From assembly GCA_945925985.1 (NCBI GenBank), contig CAMELV010000035.1, forward strand, positions 1-43,684: a DNA stretch of 43,684 nucleotides, in the 5' to 3' direction. Made by a program: the position numbers and the translations under genes. Under the pieces are notes generated by a model, which worked only from the letters and a program-made list of their open reading frames with translations, was not told the DNA's origin and did not search any database. This document shows, in pieces, positions 1-7,475 of this stretch (position 1 is its first letter; each line of letters opens with the position of its first letter). Source of the DNA: Comamonas sp. lk. Its GTDB lineage: Bacteria > Pseudomonadota > Gammaproteobacteria > Burkholderiales > Burkholderiaceae_C.

Positions 1-132
1 TTCATCCCGCTGGGCACCACCCACCGCCTGGAAAACCCGGGCCGCGTGCCGCTGGAGATGATCGAGGTGCAGTCCGGCACTTACCTGGGTGAAGACGACA
101 TCGTGCGGTTTGAGGATGTCTACGGGCGGTGA
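1..132 (+). CDS. manC: Mannose-1-phosphate guanylyltransferase / mannose-6-phosphate isomerase, C-terminal end (partial)
   Basis: Only the last 43 codons are in the window; the reading frame is open from base 1 to the TGA at 130-132. The residues include [13 protein letters not shown] and end with [16 protein letters not shown], the cupin-type C-terminal tail of the bifunctional ManC/AlgA/CpsB family. The family makes GDP-mannose from mannose-1-phosphate and interconverts fructose-6-phosphate and mannose-6-phosphate in the cytoplasm. Its position directly before a ugd gene and a glycosyltransferase fits a surface-polysaccharide locus that supplies GDP-mannose and UDP-glucuronate. The N-terminal nucleotidyltransferase domain lies outside the window, so a stand-alone isomerase domain cannot be excluded. 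Confidence 0.85.
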   Translation, partial: FIPLGTTHRLENPGRVPLEMIEVQSGTYLGEDDIVRFEDVYGR

Positions 133-166
133 CGGGCAGCAGTTGGCTAAAGTTTCGTCAAGGAAG

Positions 167-224
167 GGCCCCTGAATGAAAGTGACCATCATTGGTGCCG
201 GCTATGTGGGGCTGGTGACTGGCG
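167..224 (+). repeat. Direct repeat, copy 1: detached 5' end of ugd (left flank of TA cassette)
   Basis: These 58 bases match 846-903 with one mismatch (G184 against C863). They contain the original ATG at 176-178 and the first 16 codons of ugd ([16 protein letters not shown]). After base 224 the match stops abruptly and the toxin-antitoxin cassette begins. Copy 1 is therefore an orphaned gene start, and copy 2 restores the start of the downstream ugd. Confidence 0.93.
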
Positions 225-259
225 GTATGACAAAATCAAATTTTTGAAGGATCTTTAGC

Positions 260-487
260 ATGCGAACCAATGCGGAGAGGCTGCTCCACGCCGTGCAAAA
301 CTTGCCCGAGCCCTTGATAGCCGAGGTCTTGGACTTTGCGGAGTTTTTGCAGGCAAGGCGTGTCGCTCCTGACCATGCAAAGCCAGCTCTTGCACTGACC
401 GATTTATGCGGCGGATTAGATGATTTTGGAGCTTTTCAGGGAAGCCCTTTAAACATCCAGAAGGCTCTGCGCGATGAGTGGCATTAA
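260..487 (+). CDS. DUF2281/VapB-like antitoxin
   Basis: A 75-residue protein with the helix RLLHAVQNLPEPLIAEVLDF near the N-terminus, a pattern I recognise from DUF2281 antitoxins that pair with PIN-domain toxins. The C-terminal half (roughly 45-75, ending LRDEWH) would wrap the toxin. A purine-rich GAAGGA at about 246-251 precedes the ATG at 260 with suitable spacing. It overlaps the downstream toxin start by 14 nt, so the pair is probably translationally coupled. The cassette sits between two copies of the ugd 5' end and brings its own short leader (225-259). By family, the antitoxin neutralises the toxin and represses the operon; DNA binding by this particular protein is inferred only. Confidence 0.8.
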   Translation: MRTNAERLLHAVQNLPEPLIAEVLDFAEFLQARRVAPDHAKPALALTDLCGGLDDFGAFQGSPLNIQKALRDEWH

Positions 488-854
488 GTATTTGCTGGAC
501 ACCAACTTCGTTATCGGGCTGTTGAAGGCTGCGCCTGAGGTAGTGACGATTGCCAACCAACACGTGATTTTGGCCGCTGAATGTGCGTACAGCGCGATCA
601 CCCGCATGGAGCTGTTAGGTTATCCTGGCATCGACTCTGACGAGGAGAGCCTGATCAGTCAAAAGCTGGCAAATTTTCGACACTTGGGCATCAGCCCGGA
701 AATTGAAGATCGGGTGATCGGCTTGCGGCGCACAAGGCGGATAAAGCTACCGGACGCGATCATTGCGGCAACGGTCATTCATCATCAATTAAGGTTGCTT
801 ACGCTGGACCAGCAACTTCAAGCGGTTGTGACGGAAGCAAGGCCTGGCCCCTGA
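474..854 (+). CDS. VapC-type PIN-domain ribonuclease toxin
   Basis: A 126-residue PIN-domain protein. The acidic metal-binding residues are visible: LLDTN near residue 8, the glutamate in RMELLGYP (about 43-50) and the aspartate in LPDAIIAATV (about 92-101). VapC toxins of this fold are Mg-dependent endoribonucleases, often acting on tRNA or rRNA. The start overlaps the antitoxin gene. The last codons and the TGA at 852-854 lie in or next to the 58-bp repeat that begins at 846, so the extreme C-terminus (PGP) is supplied by target DNA rather than by the incoming cassette. The stop is immediately followed by the ATG of ugd at 855. Whether the final residues matter for activity is unknown; the catalytic core is complete. 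Confidence 0.85.
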   Translation: MSGIKYLLDTNFVIGLLKAAPEVVTIANQHVILAAECAYSAITRMELLGYPGIDSDEESLISQKLANFRHLGISPEIEDRVIGLRRTRRIKLPDAIIAATVIHHQLRLLTLDQQLQAVVTEARPGP

Positions 855-903
855 ATGAAAGTCACCATCATTGGTGCCGGCTATGTGGGGCTGGTGACTG
901 GCG
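846..903 (+). repeat. Direct repeat, copy 2: 5' end of ugd (right flank of TA cassette)
   Basis: Second copy of the 58-bp repeat at 167-224, offset 679 bp. It contains the toxin stop codon (852-854) and the ugd ATG (855-857), and continues into the rest of ugd. The 621 bp between the copies are just the toxin-antitoxin pair and its leader. Confidence 0.93.
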
Positions 904-1973
904 CTTGCCTGGCAGAGGTGGGCAACGATGTGATGTGCCTGGATCTGGATGCGGGCAAGATTGCCCTGCTGCAAGCCGGCGGTATGCCTATTTTTGAGCC
1001 TGGCCTGCAGGCGCTGGTGCAGGGCAACGTGGACGCCGGGCGGCTGCAGTTCACCACCAGTGTGGAGGCGGCGGTGGCCTTTGGTCGCATTCAGATGATC
1101 GCCGTGGCCACGCCGCCCGACGACACTGGCGCGGCCTGTCACTGGACTGCCAGGTGGCCAGCAACCCCTGGTTTTTGAAAGAGGGCGCAGCCGTGGCCGA
1201 CTTCATGCGACCTGACCGCATTGTGGTGGGCACCGACTGCCCGGCCGCTGCCGAGATGCTGCAGGAGCTGTACGCCCCGTTCCAGCGCAACCACGAGCGG
1301 CTGGTGCTGCTGGACATTGCCAGCGCAGAGCTGAGCAAGTACGCGGCCAATGCCATGCTGGCCACACGCATCAGCGTGATGAATGAGCTGGCCGGGCTGG
1401 CAGAAAAAGTGGGGGCCGACATCGAGCAGGTGCGCCGCGCCATTGGCGCTGACAGCCGAATCGGGCGCTATTTTTTGTATGCGGGCACCGGCTACGGCGG
1501 CAGCTGCCTGCCCAAAGACCTGCTGGCGTTGCAGCACACGGCGCAGCAGGCCGGCGTGGCGCTGCCGGTGTTGCGGGCGGTGCAGGCGGTGAACAGCGCG
1601 CAAAAGCTGGTGCTGGTGGACAAGTTGACGAGCCGCTTTGGTCCGAGCCTGCGCGGCATGCGCTTTGCCCTGTGGGGCCTGGCCTTCAAGCCGCAGACCG
1701 ATGACATGCGCGACGCGCCCAGCCGCCATGCCCGAGGCGCGCCGCATTTACGGTGAGCGGCCTGACCTGCAGCTGGCCAGCAGCCCGATGGAGGCCCTGC
1801 GGGGCGCCGATGCGCTGTTGATCGTGACCGAATGGAAGCCTTTCAAAAGCCCCGACTTCGCCCTGATGAAAGCATTGCTGCGCCAGCCCGTGGTGATAGA
1901 CGGTCGCAACCTGTACGAGCCCGCGCGGGTCAGGGCTGCCGGGCTGGAGTACTTTGCTGTGGGGCGAGGGTAG
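855..1973 (+). pseudogene. ugd: UDP-glucose 6-dehydrogenase, broken by two internal deletions
   Basis: Three consecutive pieces in different frames add up to a UDP-glucose/GDP-mannose dehydrogenase. Piece 1 (855 to about 1135) has the Rossmann motif [20 protein letters not shown] and VATPPDD. Piece 2 (about 1142-1725) resumes at [16 protein letters not shown] and carries the active-site region [10 protein letters not shown] and [18 protein letters not shown]. Piece 3 (about 1728-1973) has MPEARRIYG and ends with IDGRNLYEP and a TAG at 1971. Compared with the usual ~440 residues, roughly 50 codons are missing near 1135-1142 and roughly 15-20 near 1725, and both junctions shift the frame. The enzyme normally oxidises UDP-glucose to UDP-glucuronate with two NAD. 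No functional product is expected. The TA cassette lies directly upstream and preserved the start; the coding damage is elsewhere. Confidence 0.88.
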
Positions 1974-2091
1974 GGGGCGTGGGAATGCCTGGCTTGTCCA
2001 TAGATAATGCAAACTACCTTATTTTCGACCCGAAGCCACCCATGACCCTTGCCCCCTGCCACCCCGCCCCTGACCAGAGAGCCCTGTCCAC

Positions 2092-3060
2092 ATGATCAGC
2101 CGCGACGATGTGGTGTGCGCTTACCGCCTGTTTTTTGACCGTGAACCCGAATCCGAGGCCGTGGTGGCGCACTATGCGGCCGAAGTCAGCACCCTGAGGG
2201 CGCTGAGCGAGCTGTTCCTCAACTCTTCAGAGTTTCGCCAAAATTACGAGGCGGCCATGCCGCCGCGCCCACCCCGGGTGCCGTTCAACGGCCCGCCGAT
2301 GCAGGTGGAGATGGGCGCCACGCCCGAGCAGCTGACCGCGCTGTTTGCCAAGATAGGCGCGCAGTGGGAGCACCTGGGCCAGACCGAGCCGCATTGGTCT
2401 GTGCTGACCAACGAGAGCTATTTCCAGCAAAACTTTCAGATGAACCGCGAGGCTTTTTATGCCAGCGGTGAGTCTGAACTGCAGATGTTTGACGCCACGC
2501 TGGCCCGGGCCGGTGTAAACCGCAGTGGCTTGCAGCGCTGTGTGGAGCTGGGCTGCGGGGTGGGGCGGGTGACCATTGGCCTGGCAGCGCGCTTTGAGCA
2601 GGTGTTGGGCATGGATGTGTCAGCCGCTCACTTGGAGGTGGCGCAGGCGCATGTGCAGGGCCTGGGGCTGACCAACCTGAGGCTGAGCCATTTGCAGGCC
2701 ATTGGCGACGTGGCCACGCTGGCGCCTTACGACGTGCTGTATTCGCGCATGGTGTTACAGCACAACCCGCCGCCGGTGGCAGCCCGCCTGCTGCGCGATT
2801 TGCTGGCAGGGCTGCGGCCGGGCGGTGTGGCGTTTTTGCAGCTGCCCACCTACCGGGCGGGCTACCGGTTCGCGCTCGCCGAGTACCTGCGCCAGCAAAA
2901 CACCACCGAGATGGAGATGCATTACTTGCCGCAAGCGGCCCTGTTGGACCTGTTGGCCGAGCAGGGCTGCCGGGTGCTGGAGCTGCGCGAGGACGATGCC
3001 ATTGGCTTGTCGGTGATTGCGGTGTCCAACACGCTGTTGGTGCAAAAGGTGGCGCCGTGA
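2092..3060 (+). CDS. Class I SAM-dependent methyltransferase with N-terminal DUF4214-like segment
   Basis: A 322-residue protein. The first ~45 residues (AYRLFFDREPESEAVVAHYA and ELFLNSSEFR) resemble the short DUF4214-like repeat found in bacterial surface and glycan-modifying proteins. A Rossmann methyltransferase core follows: motif I VELGCGVGRVTIGLA at about residues 150-164, then GMDVSAAHLEVA and YDVLYSRMVLQH. The substrate is not visible; with manC and ugd upstream and a glycosyltransferase overlapping the 3' end, methylation of a surface glycan is the most reasonable guess. The stop codon overlaps the GTG start of the next gene (GTGA at 3057-3060), so the two are coupled. A 118-base gap separates it from the ugd pseudogene. 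Confidence 0.82.
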   Translation: MISRDDVVCAYRLFFDREPESEAVVAHYAAEVSTLRALSELFLNSSEFRQNYEAAMPPRPPRVPFNGPPMQVEMGATPEQLTALFAKIGAQWEHLGQTEPHWSVLTNESYFQQNFQMNREAFYASGESELQMFDATLARAGVNRSGLQRCVELGCGVGRVTIGLAARFEQVLGMDVSAAHLEVAQAHVQGLGLTNLRLSHLQAIGDVATLAPYDVLYSRMVLQHNPPPVAARLLRDLLAGLRPGGVAFLQLPTYRAGYRFALAEYLRQQNTTEMEMHYLPQAALLDLLAEQGCRVLELREDDAIGLSVIAVSNTLLVQKVAP

Positions 3061-5123
3061 GCGAGGTGACTGCCCGGCCGGCGCCGGACCCGCTGGCCCT
3101 GAGCTGGCTGTTGCGGGCCGATTTGCGCCAGGGCGCAGCCGTGGCCAGCGCTCAGAGCCGCCGTTTCAGGTGGTGGTGGGTGATCAACGGCCGACGTGAG
3201 TACCCGGCCTGGGCCGACCGCGCCCAGCCGCAGGAGCTGGATTTGTTCAGCCCGCTGCCGGGCTGGCCGCGCTTGGGGCAGTTTGGTATGACGCCGGTGC
3301 TGCACCACCTGTTTGAGCAGCGCGAAGACCTGCCCCAGGTGTTTGACACCAGCACGCCGCAGGGCTTGTGGGCGGCTCTGGCCTGGTTTTATACCCACGG
3401 CCTGCGCGAGCATGGTCTGCTGGACGTGGTGGATGCGCCCACTTTGGCGGCGCTGGACGACACCCCGCCGCTTTGGGCGCTGCCGGCCGCCGATGCCGCC
3501 GCTACGCAGGCGCCGCAGCTGACCTGGCTGATGTTTTTGGTGTGGCGCAGCGACAGCCACCTGCAAGAGGCGTTTGACCTGCGCACCCCAAGGGGACGAG
3601 AGAGCTACCTGCCCTGGTTTTTGCTGGAGGGCGTGCCTGCTTTGGGCTTGGCGCCGCTGATGGCGCAGCGCTGGCGCGACTGGCTGGGCCAAGGGCTGGC
3701 GCTGCGGGGCCAGCCCGGCCGTTTGGCGCCCAGGGCGGCGCTGCTGTTGTGGCAGCGGCGCAAAGACCTGCAACTGGACTTTGACCTGCGCGAGCCGGCC
3801 GGCATGGCTGCGCTGGCGTATTGGGCCGCCACCGCCTGGCGCACAGAGCCTGCGCTGCGCTGGTTGCAGCCAGGCGGGAGCGTCGCTGGCGGCGTGGCCG
3901 CGCTGCCGGCACCAGCGGCACCGACCGGCAACGCGGCCGGCGCGGGTGCGCGCCCGTTCGGACTGAACCTGATTGGCTTTGCGTTTGGCGAACTGGGCAT
4001 CGGCGAAGATGTGCGCATGGCCGCAGCGGCCTGTGAGCAGGCGGGTGTGCCGTACAAGGTGGTGAACATTCACCCGGGCGGCCGGCCGCGCCAGGCCGAC
4101 CGGGCGCTGGAGGGACAGGTGGCCGACACCGCAGCCGGCGAAGAAGAGGCGCCATATGCCATCAACCTGTTTTGCCTGACCGGTTTTGACACGGTGCGGG
4201 TATTTTTGGAGCGCGGTGGACCGCTGTTTGACGGGCGCTACAACATTGGTTGGTGGCCGTGGGAGCTGCCGGTGTGGCCGGCCGACTGGCAGCCGGCCTT
4301 TGGCGTGGTGAACGAGGTGTGGGCGGCCAGCCGTTTCACGCAGGCCATGTATGCTAGTGCCCAGGTGCAGGCACCACAGCCGGTGCCGGTGCTGGCCATG
4401 CCGCTGCCAGCCAGCGTGGACCGGGTGACACCGATGACGCGCCGCGCACTGGGCTTGCCAGCCGGGCGCTTTTTGTTTTTGTACGTGTTTGACTTCAATT
4501 CTTACCTGGCCCGTAAAAACCCGTTTGCTGCGCTGCAGGCGTTTCGCAAGGCCTTTGCGGCCGATGACCAGTCGGTGGGCCTGGTGCTCAAGACCATGAA
4601 CAGCAACCCCGACAACCCGGCGTGGCAGCGCTTTGTGCGGGCCTGCGCGGCCGACGCACGCATTGTGCTGATTGACCGCACGCTGGACCGCGGGGCCGTG
4701 CTGGGACTGATCAAGGCCTGCGATGCCTATGTGTCACTGCACCGCTCAGAGGGTTTTGGCCGCACCTTGGCGGAGGCGATGCTGTTTGGCAAGCCGGTGG
4801 TGGGCACGGATTTTTCTGGCAACACCGACTTTTTGACGCCCGAGACCGGATTTCCGGTGCGCTGGAAGCGGCAAGACGTGCAGCCGGGCGAATACCCCTT
4901 TGTCAGCCCGGCCGACGCCGCCTGGTGGGCCGAGCCCCTGGTGGCCGACGCCGCCCGCCAAATGCGCGCCGCCCACCTGGCCCCCCGCGATACAAGCTTT
5001 GCCCCCCGCCTCAAGGCCAGCGCCCAAGCCATGTTCTCCCCCCGCCACATCGGCCAACGCATGCGCACCCGCCTCGAAGCCATCTTCCAACAATCGGAAC
5101 AATCGGGGTCAGATTCCAATTAA
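3057..5123 (+). CDS. GT-B family glycosyltransferase (group 1) with triple-repeat N-terminal region
   Basis: A 688-residue protein starting with GTG inside the stop of the methyltransferase gene. The C-terminal part (about 300-680) is a group 1/GT4-like transferase: FGLNLIGFAFGELGIGEDVR at ~300, RFLFLYVFDFNSYLARKNPF at ~470, and the donor-binding motif SEGFGRTLAEAM at ~563 followed by GKPVVGTDFSGNTDFL. The N-terminal ~290 residues contain three related units, each of the form DLxxxFDxxxPxG followed by a W-containing helix, at about residues 88, 164 and 234. These repeats are not part of the catalytic fold. The likely role is addition of a sugar to a surface polysaccharide; donor and acceptor are unknown. 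The last dozen codons (QSEQSGSDSN) run through a REP-like sequence, and the TAA overlaps the convergent cysQ stop by four bases. Confidence 0.85.
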   Translation: MSEVTARPAPDPLALSWLLRADLRQGAAVASAQSRRFRWWWVINGRREYPAWADRAQPQELDLFSPLPGWPRLGQFGMTPVLHHLFEQREDLPQVFDTSTPQGLWAALAWFYTHGLREHGLLDVVDAPTLAALDDTPPLWALPAADAAATQAPQLTWLMFLVWRSDSHLQEAFDLRTPRGRESYLPWFLLEGVPALGLAPLMAQRWRDWLGQGLALRGQPGRLAPRAALLLWQRRKDLQLDFDLREPAGMAALAYWAATAWRTEPALRWLQPGGSVAGGVAALPAPAAPTGNAAGAGARPFGLNLIGFAFGELGIGEDVRMAAAACEQAGVPYKVVNIHPGGRPRQADRALEGQVADTAAGEEEAPYAINLFCLTGFDTVRVFLERGGPLFDGRYNIGWWPWELPVWPADWQPAFGVVNEVWAASRFTQAMYASAQVQAPQPVPVLAMPLPASVDRVTPMTRRALGLPAGRFLFLYVFDFNSYLARKNPFAALQAFRKAFAADDQSVGLVLKTMNSNPDNPAWQRFVRACAADARIVLIDRTLDRGAVLGLIKACDAYVSLHRSEGFGRTLAEAMLFGKPVVGTDFSGNTDFLTPETGFPVRWKRQDVQPGEYPFVSPADAAWWAEPLVADAARQMRAAHLAPRDTSFAPRLKASAQAMFSPRHIGQRMRTRLEAIFQQSEQSGSDSN

Positions 5124-5128
5124 TTTGG
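5089..5128 (+). repeat. REP-like fragment with 9-bp tandem at glycosyltransferase/cysQ junction
   Basis: AACAATCGG is repeated in tandem at 5089-5097 and 5098-5106, and is followed by GGTCAGATTCCAATTAATT. The GGGGTCAGATTCCAAT string is one I recognise from short dispersed REP-type elements in betaproteobacteria. It encodes the final residues of the glycosyltransferase and abuts the stop codon of cysQ, so the two genes meet inside the element. No second copy was seen in this window. Confidence 0.45.
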
Positions 5129-5938
5129 TGCAAGTTGAAACTGCGCTGACGATGCCGCAACAAAGTAAGGGTTGAGTTTGTCGGGTTTGCCGTAGTGCAG
5201 GGGCGTGCCGCCTGGCCCCAGCACGTGGCCGCCAGCCGCCTCCAAGACGGCCTGTGCTGCAGCGGTGTCCCACTCGCAAGTGGGGCCGAGGCGGGGGTAG
5301 ACGTCGGCCAGCCCTTCGGCGACACGGCAGAACTTGAGTGAGCTGCCGGCCTGAACCAGCAGCTGCGGGCCCAAGGCGGCGATGAAGGCCTGGGTTTCTT
5401 GGTTCAAATGGCTTTTGCTGGCCACCACGCGCAGCGGGTGATGGGGAGGGAGCACCCGGATGGACTCTGGCGTGCCGGCCGCTGCGCAGCGCCAGGCGCC
5501 GGCGCCCTGGCTGCCCCAGTAGGTCTGGGCCAAAGCGGGGGCATGCACCACGCCCAGCACGGGGCGGCCGTCTCGGATGAGTGCAATGTTGACCGTGAAC
5601 TCGCCGTTGCGCGCCATGAACTCGCGGGTGCCGTCCAGCGGGTCAACCAGCCAGAATTGACCGGTGGCCAAGCGGTGGCGCTGCGAGGCTTCGTCTTCCT
5701 CAGAGACCACGGGGATGCCGGGTGTCAGCACTGCCAACTCACGCGCAATCAGTTGGTGCGCCAGCAAGTCGGCTTGGGTGAGCGGGCTGCCGTCGTCCTT
5801 GAGGGTAATCCCCGCCGCGCTATGCCCGTCTGGCGCCGCCAGCATTTGCCCATAGACACCCAGGATGGCATCGCCCGCGCGTTGGGCGATGGCCAGTACC
5901 GGGTTGACCAAAGCTGGGAGTAAGTACGATTGACTCAT
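5120..5938 (-). CDS. cysQ: 3'(2'),5'-bisphosphate nucleotidase CysQ
   Basis: A 272-residue inositol monophosphatase-fold protein. The metal-binding motifs are clear: EEDEASQR (about 80), WLVDPLDGTREFM (about 98-110) and, near the C-terminus, CEWDTAAAQAVLEAAGG. CysQ removes the 3'-phosphate of PAP, the by-product of PAPS use, and so protects sulfate assimilation. I chose the ATG at 5936-5938 (MSQSYLLPAL), not the far upstream ATG at 6073, because the upstream codons lie in the AT-rich divergent promoter and inside cysD. It is divergent from cysD-cysNC, which makes PAPS, and converges on the glycosyltransferase with a 4-nt overlap of stop codons. Confidence 0.92.
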   Translation of the reverse strand: MSQSYLLPALVNPVLAIAQRAGDAILGVYGQMLAAPDGHSAAGITLKDDGSPLTQADLLAHQLIARELAVLTPGIPVVSEEDEASQRHRLATGQFWLVDPLDGTREFMARNGEFTVNIALIRDGRPVLGVVHAPALAQTYWGSQGAGAWRCAAAGTPESIRVLPPHHPLRVVASKSHLNQETQAFIAALGPQLLVQAGSSLKFCRVAEGLADVYPRLGPTCEWDTAAAQAVLEAAGGHVLGPGGTPLHYGKPDKLNPYFVAASSAQFQLAPN

Positions 5939-5961
5939 TAAATTCAAATCCCTATAATTAC

Positions 5962-5990
5962 TTGAAATAAAAACATTTTTTAGATTTAAA
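5962..5990 (+). promoter_or_regulatory. Candidate sigma70 promoter for cysD in AT-rich divergent region
   Basis: The 70 bases between cysQ and cysD (5939-6008) are markedly AT-rich compared with everything around them. TTGAAA at 5962-5967 and TTTAAA at 5985-5990 are separated by 17 bases, a plausible but imperfect -35/-10 pair reading toward cysD. No clear Shine-Dalgarno sequence precedes the cysD ATG. A CysB site would be expected here by analogy but its loose consensus cannot be recognised by eye. Confidence 0.35.
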
Positions 5991-6008
5991 CATAATTTTT
6001 TTAAATAT

Positions 6009-7475
6009 ATGCAAATTGAGTCAATTAATTCCGCTGTGCCTGCGCACGATCTCCTGGGCTTGAGCCAGGCCAAGGTGTGGGATTTTGAGCTGGCATTCCA
6101 ACATCTTCAGGCTTTGGGCGAGTGCGATACCCAGCGCACGGCCGAGCGTCGGCTGCATAAGCTGGGCTTGTTGCCCGAGGAATTGACGGCTTCGGCATTG
6201 CGGGATGAGCTGGGGCGCCCACCCACACCGGCCGTGCTGAGCTGGGAGCTGGAACAGGCGCGCAAGCAGCGCCGGCTGGTCTTGTTTGCGCAGTTGCACC
6301 CGTGGCCCGGCGGGCAGGCCTGCCTGCATGCCAACGATGCCCGGGGCGCGCGCTACTGGCTCCCGCTGGGGGCCGGCGACCCGGGGCTGGCGCAGCTGGC
6401 AGCGGGTTTGCAGGCTTTGCAGACGCACGTGGGCAAGGACGTTGCGGTTTTTGCACACGGCGGCTTGGTGGCCCAGTGTCGCGACACGCCGACTTTGCCA
6501 GGTGTGAGCTTGTTGGCTTATGCGCCTGTTTTAAATCTGGCAGCGCTGCGGCAGCAGGGTGGCGCCGCCGTTAAGGCCAGAACGCCACACCTGCAGCGGC
6601 TGGAGGCAGAAAGCATTCATATCTTGCGCGAGGCGGTGGCTGAGGCGCAGAACCCGGCCATGCTGTATTCGGTGGGTAAAGACAGTGCGGTGATGCTCCA
6701 TCTGGCGCGCAAAGCGTTTTTTCCGGCACCGCCGCCGTTTCCGTTGCTGCACGTGGACACGCGCTGGAAATTTCAGGAAATGTACCTGTTCCGTGACCAG
6801 ATGGCCCGTGAGAGTGGCATGGATTTGCTGGTGCACATCAACCCCGAGGCGATTGCCAGGAACATCAACCCGTTTGACCACGGCTCAGCCCTGCACACCG
6901 ACGTGACCAAGACCGAGGGCCTGAAGCAGGCGCTGGACAAGTACCGTTTTGATGTGGTGTTTGGCGGCGCTCGGCGCGATGAGGAGAAGTCGCGGGCCAA
7001 GGAGCGGATATTTTCATTTCGGACGCAGACGCACCGCTGGGACCCCAAAAACCAGCGCCCGGAGTTATGGAACCTGTTTAACACGCGCAAGTCACGGGGG
7101 GAGAGCATCCGGGTGTTCCCGCTGTCCAATTGGACCGAGCAGGATATCTGGCAGTACATCCACCAGGAAAACATACCGGTGGTGCCGCTGTACTTTGCCA
7201 AGCCTCGGCCGGTGGTGGTGCGGGACGGCATGATTTTGATGGTGGACGACGCGCGTTTTCGGATGTTGCCGGGGGAAGAGATTCAGGTCCGTGAGGTACG
7301 CTTTCGCACCCTGGGCTGCTACCCGCTCACGGGTGCGGTGGAGTCCACAGCCAAATCGTTGCCTGAAATCATTATGGAGCTGGTGAATGCCCGCAGCTCC
7401 GAGCGGCAGGGTCGTGCGATTGACGCCGACGCCTCGTCGAGCATGGAAAAGAAAAAACAGGAGGGCTATTTCTGA
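6009..7475 (+). CDS. cysD: Sulfate adenylyltransferase subunit 2 (CysD) with novel N-terminal extension
   Basis: The C-terminal ~297 residues (from about 192, [16 protein letters not shown]) are a full CysD: the PP-loop [20 protein letters not shown], the [20 protein letters not shown] segment and the tail ending [10 protein letters not shown]. CysD adenylates sulfate to APS, driven by the GTPase CysN. E. coli CysD has about 302 residues; this ORF has 488. The extra ~190 residues (for example [15 protein letters not shown] and [15 protein letters not shown]) are not a domain I recognise. No ATG or GTG occurs close to the usual CysD start in this frame, so the extension appears to be translated. 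The TGA overlaps the next start (TGATG), coupling it to cysNC. Confidence 0.9.
   Translation: MQIESINSAVPAHDLLGLSQAKVWDFELAFQHLQALGECDTQRTAERRLHKLGLLPEELTASALRDELGRPPTPAVLSWELEQARKQRRLVLFAQLHPWPGGQACLHANDARGARYWLPLGAGDPGLAQLAAGLQALQTHVGKDVAVFAHGGLVAQCRDTPTLPGVSLLAYAPVLNLAALRQQGGAAVKARTPHLQRLEAESIHILREAVAEAQNPAMLYSVGKDSAVMLHLARKAFFPAPPPFPLLHVDTRWKFQEMYLFRDQMARESGMDLLVHINPEAIARNINPFDHGSALHTDVTKTEGLKQALDKYRFDVVFGGARRDEEKSRAKERIFSFRTQTHRWDPKNQRPELWNLFNTRKSRGESIRVFPLSNWTEQDIWQYIHQENIPVVPLYFAKPRPVVVRDGMILMVDDARFRMLPGEEIQVREVRFRTLGCYPLTGAVESTAKSLPEIIMELVNARSSERQGRAIDADASSSMEKKKQEGYF

Noticed and set aside
3502..4155. Long open frames antiparallel to the glycosyltransferase and many other genes
   Set aside because: They are Arg/Pro/Ala-rich shadow frames arising from high GC at third codon positions, without ribosome-binding sites or domain motifs.
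5936..6073. Upstream extension of cysQ to an ATG at 6073
   Set aside because: The extra 45 codons cross the AT-rich divergent promoter and overlap the cysD start; family members begin near MSQSYLLPAL.
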